Shown: one piece after another, positions 43,249-50,820 of the stretch
How the letters are laid out: the number at the start of each line of letters is the position of its first letter
Numbering within the stretch: position 1 is the first letter of the stretch
Assembly (NCBI RefSeq): GCF_900129555.1
Contig: NZ_FQWC01000008.1
Span: 1 to 64,000, forward strand
Direction: 5' to 3'
Source of the DNA: Flavobacterium defluvii
GTDB lineage: Bacteria > Bacteroidota > Bacteroidia > Flavobacteriales > Flavobacteriaceae
DNA length: 64,000 nt
The notes under the pieces: generated by a model
Seen by the model: the letters and a program-made list of their open reading frames with translations, nothing else
Told to the model about the DNA's origin: nothing
Database searches by the model: none
Program-made: the position numbers and the translations under genes

Positions 43249-43869
43249 ATGGCCGAATTCATAAAAATATACCCGGACAAACCTAGTGAAGCTGCTATTG
43301 CAAAAGTTGTAAAAGTGCTTCAGAATGGTGGTTTAGTAATTTATCCAACTGATACCGTTTATGGCTTGGGCTGTGATATTACCAATTCTAGAGCTTTAGA
43401 AAAAATAGCTAAAATTAAAGGAGTGAAATTAGAGAAAGCAAATTTCTCATTTATCTGCCACGATTTAAGTAATTTATCAGATTACGTTCGCCAGATTGAT
43501 ACATCGACTTTTAAAATTTTAAAAAGAGCATTACCAGGACCTTATACTTTTATTTTACCTGGAAATAACAATTTACCAAAGGAGTTTAAAAAGAAAACCA
43601 CAGTTGGTATTCGTGTTCCTGATAATAATATAATTTTAGAAATTGTACGTCAGTTAGGAAATCCTGTGGTTTCGACTTCAATTCGCGACGAAGATGATGT
43701 TATTGAATATACAACAGATCCGGAATTAATTTTTGAAAAATGGCAAAACCTTGTTGATGTAGTGATTGACGGTGGTTATGGAGATAATATAGGATCAACC
43801 ATAATCGATTTATCCGAACATGAACCAATAGTCGTAAGAGAAGGAAAAGGGGATATTGATATTTTGTAA
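43249..43869 (+). CDS. L-threonylcarbamoyladenylate synthase
   Basis: This 206-residue Sua5/YrdC-type protein makes threonylcarbamoyl-AMP for the t6A37 modification of tRNAs that read ANN codons. The signature VIYPTDTVYGLGCD lies at about 31-44, and the YTFILPGNNNLP and VGIRVPDNNII blocks follow. It lacks the long Sua5 C-terminal domain, so it is the short YrdC type. tsaE, another gene of the same pathway, is at 56.2 kb. A bidirectional terminator lies between it and the ompA gene. Confidence 0.93.
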   Translation: MAEFIKIYPDKPSEAAIAKVVKVLQNGGLVIYPTDTVYGLGCDITNSRALEKIAKIKGVKLEKANFSFICHDLSNLSDYVRQIDTSTFKILKRALPGPYTFILPGNNNLPKEFKKKTTVGIRVPDNNIILEIVRQLGNPVVSTSIRDEDDVIEYTTDPELIFEKWQNLVDVVIDGGYGDNIGSTIIDLSEHEPIVVREGKGDIDIL

Positions 43870-43994
43870 ATAAATACTTAAATTGTATAAAAGTTCAAAA
43901 AATTATAACTAACTTTAGTATAGTTAAAATTTAGTTAGTTAATAAAAATAATGTTATTCTTGATTAATTGGTCATTTAAGAATTAAGAATACAA

Positions 43995-44022
43995 AAAAAG
44001 CAGGTCAACCGACCTGCTTTTT
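43995..44022. terminator. Bidirectional terminator
   Basis: AAAAAGCAGGTC (43995-44006) and GACCTGCTTTTT (44011-44022) form a 12-bp stem with a 4-base loop, with A-run and T-run on either side. It serves the convergent Sua5 and OmpA genes. Confidence 0.93.
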
Positions 44023-44048
44023 CTTTATAATAAAGTAACTACTTTAAA

Positions 44049-44882
44049 TTATTTAGCCTGTTTTTTCATTTCTTTTTCGATCATATCGTAGAATTGATCA
44101 ATTTTAGGCATAACAACGATACGAGTTCTTCTGTTACGTGCTTTATTTTCTGGAGAATCATTTGCAACTAAAGGCACATATGAACTTCTACCAGCAGCAA
44201 TTAATTTTGCAGGGTTAACACTTAAGTCATTTGTTAAGACACGTACGATAGAAGTAGAACGTTTAACACTTAAATCCCAGTTGTCTAACAAAACTCCGTT
44301 GCTTTTGTATGGAACATCATCAGTATGACCTTCAACCATACATTCAAAATCAGGTTTGTCATTTACAACTTTAGCAACTTTTGCTAACACAGATTTAGCT
44401 TTGTCGCTAACTTCGTAGCTTCCGCTTTTAAATAATAATTTATCAGCGATAGAAATAAATACAACTCCTTTTTCAACATTCACTTCGATATCCGGATCGT
44501 TGATTCCAACAGCTCCTTTTAAACTTGTAACTAATGCTAAAGTTACACTGTCTTTTTTAGTAAGAGCGTCTTGAAGTCTAGAAATTTTCAAATCTTTTTC
44601 TTTTAAACTTTCCAGAGATTTTTCAAGATTTTCAGCTCCTTTAGTAGTTAAAACTGTTAAATCTTTAGAGCTGTTAATTAAGTCTTGATTGTGTTGTTTA
44701 TAGCTTTCAGCTGTTGCTGCTAATCCTGCTTTTTCTTCCAGACAAGAATTTAATTTAACTGTGCAAGAGTTTAATAAATCTTGTGTCTCTTTTTGCTTAG
44801 CTTCTAATGCAGCATATTGCTTTTTCGATACACACGAAGTTAAGGCCATTAATACTGATAGTGCGATAACTATTTTTCTCAT
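44049..44882 (-). CDS. OmpA-family lipoprotein
   Basis: This 277-residue outer-membrane lipoprotein has a signal peptide MRKIVIALSVLMALTSC with lipidated Cys17. A coiled coil spans about 23-115 (YAALEAKQKETQDLLNSC, TKGAENLEKSLESLKEKDL). The OmpA C-terminal domain that binds peptidoglycan is at 150-265 (GHTDDVPY, NWDLSVKRSTSIVRVL, NKARNRRTRIVV). It links outer membrane and wall. A promoter -7 box at 44912-44919 lies within the end of the upstream glycosyltransferase gene, so it has its own promoter. Confidence 0.92.
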   Translation of the reverse strand: MRKIVIALSVLMALTSCVSKKQYAALEAKQKETQDLLNSCTVKLNSCLEEKAGLAATAESYKQHNQDLINSSKDLTVLTTKGAENLEKSLESLKEKDLKISRLQDALTKKDSVTLALVTSLKGAVGINDPDIEVNVEKGVVFISIADKLLFKSGSYEVSDKAKSVLAKVAKVVNDKPDFECMVEGHTDDVPYKSNGVLLDNWDLSVKRSTSIVRVLTNDLSVNPAKLIAAGRSSYVPLVANDSPENKARNRRTRIVVMPKIDQFYDMIEKEMKKQAK

Positions 44883-44911
44883 AGGTATTATATTTAATTA
44901 AACGTTGATTA

Positions 44912-44919
44912 CAAATTTA
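44912..44919 (-). promoter_or_regulatory. -7 box of the OmpA lipoprotein gene
   Basis: TAAATTTG on the minus strand matches TAnnTTTG. It overlaps the glycosyltransferase stop codon region, about 30 bases before the OmpA ATG. A -33 box is not clear. Confidence 0.5.
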
Positions 44920-45936
44920 GTTTTTAATATTTTGATTACTGTTAAAGATTTCTTTAAAAACCAGTAATTTCTTTATGTAATACAGGAAAACGATACTTTT
45001 TACAGTATAGTATTGCTGTATTTGAAAATCTTTTCTTTTTTTATGATACTTTAAAGATAGAGAATAAAATGAAAAATGTGCTTTTAAAATGGCAAAAGTA
45101 TGTCCAAATTTTCCCTGCGTAAGAAAACGTATACCTGCAATTCCATCCAAAATCATTCTGAAGAAAATCACAAAAAACAATCCTTTTTCAGGAAGATTTT
45201 TAACAAGCATCAATAATGAATTTCTAAAGTTTAAATACGTCTTTTTAGGATTTCCTTGCTGCAAAGTTGCACCTCCAACATGATAAACAATTGATTGTGA
45301 ATTGTATTTTATTACGTGTCCTTCATTTTTAGCTCGCCAGCATAAATCAATTTCTTCCTGATGTGCAAAGAAACCTTCATCAAAACCCTTTAATTGATGA
45401 TAGACTTCTTTTCTGATAAAGAAACAAGCTCCTGAAGCCCAGAATAATTCGCAGTTATCATTATATTGTCCGTTATCTTTTTCAATGGTATCAAATATTC
45501 GGCCTCTGCAAAACGGAAAACCGTATTTATCAATAAAACCTCCGGCACCTCCCGCATATTCGAAAAATTCTTTGTTTTTAAAATCAAGAATTTTTGGCTG
45601 AATAATAGCAGTTTGTTTTTCTTTATCAAAAGTTTCGATTATTGGTTTAAGCCAGTTTTCTGTTACTTCAATATCAGAATTAACCAAGGCGTAAATTTCT
45701 GCATTTACATGTGAAAGTGCATCATTATAGCCTTTTGCAAAACCATGATTTCCGGTATTTTGAATGATTTTTACAGAAGGAAAATTTTCTTTTACGAAAT
45801 TTACAGAATTATCAGTTGATGCATTGTCTGCAACGTAAATCACAGCTTCTTCTGAATATTGTAAAACAGACGGCAAAAATTGCTCTAATAATTTAACTCC
45901 GTTCCAATTTAAAATGACAACTGCTATTTTATCCAA
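44917..45936 (-). CDS. Family 2 glycosyltransferase
   Basis: This 339-residue enzyme has a GT-A fold: KIAVVILNWNGVKLLEQFLPS at the start, YVADNASTDNSVNFVKENFP as the nucleotide-binding region, and EIYALVNSDIEVTENWLKPI as the acidic metal site. The later ELFWASGACFFIRKEVYHQLKGFDEGFFAHQEEIDLCWRAK block is typical of rhamnosyl and related cell-surface transferases. A C-terminal hydrophobic segment (FFVIFFRMILDGIAGI) may touch the membrane. It likely acts in surface glycan synthesis. Confidence 0.93.
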   Translation of the reverse strand: MDKIAVVILNWNGVKLLEQFLPSVLQYSEEAVIYVADNASTDNSVNFVKENFPSVKIIQNTGNHGFAKGYNDALSHVNAEIYALVNSDIEVTENWLKPIIETFDKEKQTAIIQPKILDFKNKEFFEYAGGAGGFIDKYGFPFCRGRIFDTIEKDNGQYNDNCELFWASGACFFIRKEVYHQLKGFDEGFFAHQEEIDLCWRAKNEGHVIKYNSQSIVYHVGGATLQQGNPKKTYLNFRNSLLMLVKNLPEKGLFFVIFFRMILDGIAGIRFLTQGKFGHTFAILKAHFSFYSLSLKYHKKRKDFQIQQYYTVKSIVFLYYIKKLLVFKEIFNSNQNIKN

Positions 45937-45947
45937 AAGTGCTTAAT

Positions 45948-46400
45948 TTATTTAATATTATTATAATCGGGTAAGTTTTGTAAAAACTGATATTTTTCAT
46001 TTTCAAAATCCATTTGGCAATAAAAATGATTTAGCCCGTTTGTGACATTCAAAAACCGTGCCTGCATTGTCATATTGTAACGGGCAATTTGGTCAAAAGT
46101 TGCCTGGGAAATTTTTACATCAGGCGCTTTGCATTCTACTAATATATGTATAGAACCATCAGAATTAAAAACCACAACGTCGTACCTTTTTCGTAATCCA
46201 TTGACAGTTAAAACTTTCTCTACATTGATTAACGATTTGGGATATTTTTTTTCATGAATTAAATAATGAACTACATGCTGGCGAACCCATTCTTCTGGAG
46301 TAAGAATGATAAATTTTTTCCTGATTTCATCAAAAATAGACACTTTATTTTCGCTATTTTTGAATCGGAAAGTATAAGTAGGGAAATTTAGTTTTAACAT
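45948..46400 (-). CDS. HsdR-N-like PD-(D/E)xK nuclease-domain protein
   Basis: This 150-residue protein consists only of the type I restriction HsdR N-terminal fold. It has the RYDVVVFNSDGSIHILVECKAPD signature (Asp and Glu-x-Lys as catalytic residues) and ends in LNHFYCQMDFENEKYQFL. No helicase part is present, and no methylase or specificity gene is nearby, so it is not a complete type I system. In Bacteroidota such proteins commonly lie beside holA, which suggests a housekeeping DNA-related role. Confidence 0.85.
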   Translation of the reverse strand: MLKLNFPTYTFRFKNSENKVSIFDEIRKKFIILTPEEWVRQHVVHYLIHEKKYPKSLINVEKVLTVNGLRKRYDVVVFNSDGSIHILVECKAPDVKISQATFDQIARYNMTMQARFLNVTNGLNHFYCQMDFENEKYQFLQNLPDYNNIK

Positions 46401-46419
46401 ATAACAAAAATATAAAATA

Positions 46420-46484
46420 GTTTGAGGTTTCAGGTTTAAAGTTTCAAGTTTTGGAACTCAAACCTGAAACCTCAAACTTGAAAC
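46420..46484. repeat. Perfect 18-bp hairpin of GTTTGAGGTTTCAGG words
   Basis: GTTTGAGGTTTCAGGTTT (46420-46437) pairs perfectly with AAACCTGAAACCTCAAAC (46460-46477), with further GTTTCAAG / CTTGAAAC complement inside and outside. It sits between divergent genes, so it cannot be a simple terminator for either. Confidence 0.85.
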
Positions 46485-46495
46485 AAAATATTTGA

Positions 46496-47500
46496 ATGGA
46501 CGAAGTTGTAAAGATTGTTAACGATATCAAAGCAGGAAATATAAAACCTATCTATTTTTTAATGGGAGAAGAACCTTATTATATAGATAAACTTTCTGAA
46601 TATATAGAACAAAATGTACTGGCTGAAGAAGAGAAAGGATTTAACCAAACTGTTCTTTATGGAAGAGATGTTTCTATTGATGATATTGTCTCAACTGCGA
46701 AGCGTTATCCAATGATGGCTGATCGCCAGGTCGTTATTGTAAAAGAAGCACAGGATTTATCCAGAACCATTGATAAAATTGAATCTTATGTCGAAAATCC
46801 GCTTGATACAACTGTTTTAGTTTTTTGCTATAAATATAAAACGCTGGATAAGCGTAAAAAAGTAACAAAACTTCTGGCACAAAAAGGGGTTGTATATGAA
46901 AGTAAAAAATTATACGAAAATCAGGTTGGAGACTGGATTAAACGTGTATTGTCAGGAAAAAAATATACAATCGATCCCAAAGCAAATGCGATGCTTGTGG
47001 AATTTCTTGGGACAGATTTGAGTAAAATTAATAATGAATTAGAAAAACTGCAAATTATTTTACCTCAGGGAACTATGATTACAGCAGAACATATTGAAGA
47101 AAATATTGGTTTTAGTAAAGATTACAATGTATTCGAACTTAGAAAAGCAATTGGAGAACGTAATCAATTGAAAGCCTATAAAATAGCTGAGAATTTTGCT
47201 CATAATCCAAAAGAATATCCACTGGTAATGACAACCGGTTTGGTTTTCGGTTTTTTTGTTCAGCTTTTAAAATACCACGGATTAAAAGATAAAAACCCGA
47301 AAAATGTGGCTTCAGCAATTGGAGTAAATCCCTATTTTTTAAAGGAATATGATTTAGCAGTAAAAAATTATCCAATGCGAAAAGTAAGTCAGATTGTGGC
47401 AGCTTTGCGCGATATTGATATAAAAAGTAAAGGTGTAGGTGCCAATGCTTTATCACAATCAGATTTACTAAAAGAAATGCTGTATAAAATATTTAATTAA
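46496..47500 (+). CDS. holA: DNA polymerase III delta subunit
   Basis: This 334-residue clamp-loader subunit opens the sliding clamp. It has the family start (IYFLMGEEPYYIDKLSEYIE), then a typical RYPMMADRQVVIVKEAQDL block, and the domain III helices near the C-terminus. The Walker-like motif is absent, as expected of HolA. It is divergent from the HsdR-N-like gene, an arrangement often seen in Bacteroidota. Confidence 0.93.
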   Translation: MDEVVKIVNDIKAGNIKPIYFLMGEEPYYIDKLSEYIEQNVLAEEEKGFNQTVLYGRDVSIDDIVSTAKRYPMMADRQVVIVKEAQDLSRTIDKIESYVENPLDTTVLVFCYKYKTLDKRKKVTKLLAQKGVVYESKKLYENQVGDWIKRVLSGKKYTIDPKANAMLVEFLGTDLSKINNELEKLQIILPQGTMITAEHIEENIGFSKDYNVFELRKAIGERNQLKAYKIAENFAHNPKEYPLVMTTGLVFGFFVQLLKYHGLKDKNPKNVASAIGVNPYFLKEYDLAVKNYPMRKVSQIVAALRDIDIKSKGVGANALSQSDLLKEMLYKIFN

Positions 47501-47568
47501 GCCATTAAAATTCACGATATTTGCCTTTCTAAAAAAATTACTACTTAAAAAATAATAATTACACAATT

Positions 47569-47751
47569 ATGGGAATGAATAAAAATACCGTTTTAGGATG
47601 GGCTACTTTTATAATGGTACTTATGGGATTGTTGCTTATAGGTCTTGGTGCTTTTAGATACAGAGATGTTTCGGGCTGGGGATTTGCTGCGGCAGGTGTT
47701 GGTTTTTTTGCTAATGCCTGGGTTTTTAATGCTTTAAAAGGTAGAGTTTAA
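47569..47751 (+). CDS. CAL67264-family small membrane protein
   Basis: This 60-residue protein has two membrane helices (TFIMVLMGLLLIGLGAFRY; WGFAAAGVGFFANAWVFNAL) with a short GAFRYRDVSGW turn, and a basic end KGRV. The pattern matches a small conserved membrane family of Flavobacteriia. Role unknown. It lies between holA and the four-helix-bundle gene, and upstream of ettA. Confidence 0.85.
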   Translation: MGMNKNTVLGWATFIMVLMGLLLIGLGAFRYRDVSGWGFAAAGVGFFANAWVFNALKGRV

Positions 47752-47783
47752 GTTTTATAATTTGTGGTTTGTTGTTTGTTGTT

Positions 47784-48173
47784 ATGGCGAGGATAGATAA
47801 ATTTGAAGATTTAGAAATTTGGAAAAAAGCAAGAGAATTATGTCAATATGTAGAGTTATTAATTCAAACAACAACTTTAAAAACAAATTATTCATTAAAA
47901 GACCAAATTGACAGAAGTTCAGGCTCTGTGATGGATAATATTGCAGAAGGTTTTGAAAGAAATGGAAATAGAGAATTTATACAATTTTTGAGTGTTGCAA
48001 AAGGTTCAGTAGGAGAAGTAAAATCACAATCTTACAGAGCTTTTGATAAAAAACTAATTTCAGAAGAACAGCATTTAAAATTAAATGAAATGGCTGAAAT
48101 TGAAAAAAATAGAATAGGAGCAATGATGAATTATTTAAGGAATTGCGAAATCAAAGGACTTAAATTTAAGTAA
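47784..48173 (+). CDS. Four-helix bundle protein (23S rRNA IVS type)
   Basis: This 129-residue protein starts MARIDKFEDLEIWKKARELCQ and has the family's DQIDRSSGSVMDNIAEGFERNGNREFIQFLSVAKGS block near 50-85. Such proteins were first found inside 23S rRNA intervening sequences and appear as isolated genes across many bacteria. They have no known function. ATG 47784 is used rather than the upstream TTG at 47769. Inserted between the CAL67264 gene and ettA, it may be a small mobile passenger. Confidence 0.85.
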   Translation: MARIDKFEDLEIWKKARELCQYVELLIQTTTLKTNYSLKDQIDRSSGSVMDNIAEGFERNGNREFIQFLSVAKGSVGEVKSQSYRAFDKKLISEEQHLKLNEMAEIEKNRIGAMMNYLRNCEIKGLKFK

Positions 48174-48226
48174 TTCAACAATATTACAATAAGAATAAAC
48201 AATAAACTAAAAACAATAAACATAAT

Positions 48227-49918
48227 ATGTCAGACGATAAGAAAGTAATTTTCTCAATGCAAAAATTGAGTAAAACCTATCAGGGAGCAGACAAGCCGGT
48301 TCTTAAAAATATTTATTTAAGTTTCTTTTACGGAGCAAAAATTGGTATTTTAGGTCTTAACGGTTCTGGAAAATCTTCACTTTTAAAAATTATTGCAGGA
48401 GTTGATAAAAATTATCAGGGAGATGTTGTTTTTCAGCCAGGTTATACTGTAGGATATTTAGAGCAGGAGCCAATTCTTGATGATTCTAAAACTGTAATCG
48501 AAGTTGTTCGTGAAGGTGCTGCAGAAACGATGGCAGTTCTTGAAGAATATAATCAAATCAATGATTTGTTTGGTCTTCCGGAATATTACGAAGATCAGGA
48601 TAAAATGGATAAATTGATGGATCGTCAGGCGGCATTACAAGATAAAATTGATGCACTTGGAGCTTGGGAAATTGATACCAAATTAGAAATCGCAATGGAT
48701 GCGCTTCGTACTCCGGATGGAGATACACCTATCAAAAACCTTTCAGGAGGAGAGCGTCGTCGTGTAGCTTTATGTCGTTTATTATTACAACAGCCAGATG
48801 TATTACTTCTGGATGAGCCTACCAACCACCTTGATGCTGAGTCAGTTCTTTGGTTAGAGCAGCACTTGGCACAATATGCAGGAACAGTTATTGCTGTAAC
48901 GCACGACCGTTATTTCCTTGATAATGTGGCTGGCTGGATTCTGGAGTTGGATAGAGGAGAAGGTATTCCATGGAAAGGAAACTATTCTTCTTGGTTAGAT
49001 CAAAAATCAAACCGTATGGCTCAGGAAGAAAAAGTGGCTTCTAAACGTAGAAAAACTTTAGAGCGTGAGTTAGAATGGGTTCGTCAGGGAGCAAAAGGTC
49101 GTCAGACAAAACAAAAAGCTCGTTTACAGAATTACGACAAATTATTAAATGAAGACCAAAAACAACTAGATGAAAATCTGGAAATTTATATTCCGAATGG
49201 TCCGCGTTTAGGAACAAATGTTATCGAAGCAAAAAATGTTGCCAAAGCTTTTGGAGACAAATTATTATATGATAATTTAAACTTTACGCTGCCACAAGCC
49301 GGTATTGTTGGAATTATCGGGCCAAATGGTGCCGGTAAATCTACTATTTTCAAAATGATTATGGGAGAACAGGCTACTGACAGCGGGGAATTTACTGTTG
49401 GAGAAACTGTAAAAATCGCTTACGTAGATCAGTCGCATTCAAATATCGACCCAAATAAATCTATCTGGGAAAACTTTGCTGATGGTCAGGAATTGATTAT
49501 GATGGGAGGAAAGCAGGTGAACTCAAGAGCTTATTTATCTCGTTTCAACTTTGGTGGTGGTGAGCAAAATAAAAAAGTATCCATGTTGTCTGGTGGTGAG
49601 CGTAACCGTTTGCACTTAGCAATGACTTTAAAAGAAGAAGGAAACGTACTTTTACTGGATGAGCCTACGAACGACCTGGATGTTAATACACTTCGTGCAC
49701 TTGAAGAAGGTTTGGAGAATTTTGCTGGTTGTGCCGTAATTATTTCTCACGACAGATGGTTCTTAGACAGAATTTGTACACACATCTTAGCTTTTGAAGG
49801 AGACTCTGAAGTTTATTTCTTCGAAGGAAGTTTCTCTGATTATGAAGAAAACAAAAAGAAACGTCTTGGTGGTGATTTAACTCCAAAACGTATTAAGTAT
49901 AGAAAATTGATTAGATAA
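48227..49918 (+). CDS. ettA: Energy-dependent translational throttle protein
   Basis: This 563-residue ABC-F protein has two ATPase domains: Walker A GLNGSGKSS and GPNGAGKST, signatures LSGGERRRVALCRLL and LSGGERNRLHLAMTL, and Walker B LLLDEPTNHLDAES and LLLDEPTNDLDVNT. The P-site tRNA interaction arm and the inter-domain linker, with RTLERELEWVRQGAKGRQTKQKARL, match EttA. It gates the ribosome according to ADP/ATP ratio. It ends in a bidirectional terminator. Confidence 0.95.
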   Translation: MSDDKKVIFSMQKLSKTYQGADKPVLKNIYLSFFYGAKIGILGLNGSGKSSLLKIIAGVDKNYQGDVVFQPGYTVGYLEQEPILDDSKTVIEVVREGAAETMAVLEEYNQINDLFGLPEYYEDQDKMDKLMDRQAALQDKIDALGAWEIDTKLEIAMDALRTPDGDTPIKNLSGGERRRVALCRLLLQQPDVLLLDEPTNHLDAESVLWLEQHLAQYAGTVIAVTHDRYFLDNVAGWILELDRGEGIPWKGNYSSWLDQKSNRMAQEEKVASKRRKTLERELEWVRQGAKGRQTKQKARLQNYDKLLNEDQKQLDENLEIYIPNGPRLGTNVIEAKNVAKAFGDKLLYDNLNFTLPQAGIVGIIGPNGAGKSTIFKMIMGEQATDSGEFTVGETVKIAYVDQSHSNIDPNKSIWENFADGQELIMMGGKQVNSRAYLSRFNFGGGEQNKKVSMLSGGERNRLHLAMTLKEEGNVLLLDEPTNDLDVNTLRALEEGLENFAGCAVIISHDRWFLDRICTHILAFEGDSEVYFFEGSFSDYEENKKKRLGGDLTPKRIKYRKLIR

Positions 49919-49940
49919 TAAGATCTGATAATTTTCAATA

Positions 49941-49981
49941 AAAAAATCCCAAATTCCAATTTATGTGAATTTGGGATTTTT
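49941..49981. terminator. Bidirectional terminator after ettA
   Basis: AAAAAATCCCAAATTC (49941-49956) pairs with GAATTTGGGATTTTT (49967-49981), a 15-bp stem with a 10-base loop. It follows ettA and faces the convergent DCC gene. Confidence 0.93.
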
Positions 49982-50004
49982 GTTTTATTGGATTTTCTCT
50001 TTGT

Positions 50005-50105
50005 TTGTCATTTCGGCGAAGGAGAATCTCCGTGAAAAGCTCGACAAAGATTGGGTTTTCGTTATGGAGTTACTTGCAAAGATTTCTCCTTCGTCTAAAT
50101 GACAA
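50005..50105. repeat. GTCATTTCG/GAAGGAGA palindromic repeat element
   Basis: TTGTCATTTCGGCGAAGGAG (50005-50024) runs to AATCTC and is complemented by GATTTCTCCTTCGTCTAAAT (50081-50100) ending GACAA. About 50 bases lie between. This about-100-bp design is a widely scattered palindromic repeat in Flavobacterium genomes. It lies in the convergent gap after ettA. Confidence 0.75.
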
Positions 50106-50126
50106 TATTGTCGAAAAAATTGGAAT

Positions 50127-50540
50127 TTAAAGAAATTTAGCCTTTAATTCTGGAGTAGGAATCATGCAGCTTTCCTTTTTGCCATACCATTTGTAACGGT
50201 TTTTGGCGATATAATCGTAAACGTAATTTCGAAGTTTTTCAGGAAAAATTTTAAAAATAGAAAGTAAACTGTAAATTCCTCCAAGGTCACTGGCAATTTC
50301 AATTACTGCAGAAGATTTGTAATAATAGGCAACTCCCGAATTAAACAAAATTATACTGTCAATTTTTGTTTGATCAACTCCTATGTAATTACAAATCTCT
50401 TTTCCTAAATCCGACTGCAAAGCCACAAAACGAAAAACATCTTTTTTATCATGTTTGATAATAAAATGGACAGCACCGTTGCATAAATTGCAGGCACCAT
50501 CAAAGAGAATTATTTTTTTATTATTTGGAAGATGTTGCAT
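50127..50540 (-). CDS. DCC-family thiol-disulphide oxidoreductase
   Basis: This 137-residue protein has the DCC motif in IILFDGACNLCNGAVHFIIKHD near residues 10-30, with the CxxC redox pair. FRFVALQSDLGKEI and YYKSSAVIEIASDLGG are the other family blocks, followed by RNRYKWYGKKE near the C-terminus (KNRYKWYGKKESC). It is a thioredoxin-fold protein of unknown partner. It is stand-alone and convergent with ettA. Confidence 0.92.
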   Translation of the reverse strand: MQHLPNNKKIILFDGACNLCNGAVHFIIKHDKKDVFRFVALQSDLGKEICNYIGVDQTKIDSIILFNSGVAYYYKSSAVIEIASDLGGIYSLLSIFKIFPEKLRNYVYDYIAKNRYKWYGKKESCMIPTPELKAKFL

Positions 50541-50820
50541 GTCAGTTATTTACGAGGTAAAACTATGTCAAAGTTTTAAACTTTGACATAGTTGAGTGAT
50601 ACTATTAATAGTTTTGTTATTATTAATAACTATTATAAAACAAAAATCAATAATTTTTACAAATCAAAATTGGCTTTAATAAATTGTTTTTAAACGATTT
50701 TTGATTTTTTTACATCTTTGCAGTTGTAATTTTAAAAATTACCTCTTAAATCGCTTTATTTTAATTTAAGCTAAAAAACACTGTTTTTTAAGACTGAAAA
50801 CTGCGACTGAGACTGAAAAC

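Noticed and set aside
45948..46400. Type I restriction system
   Set aside because: Only an N-terminal nuclease domain is present. There are no helicase, hsdM or hsdS genes nearby.
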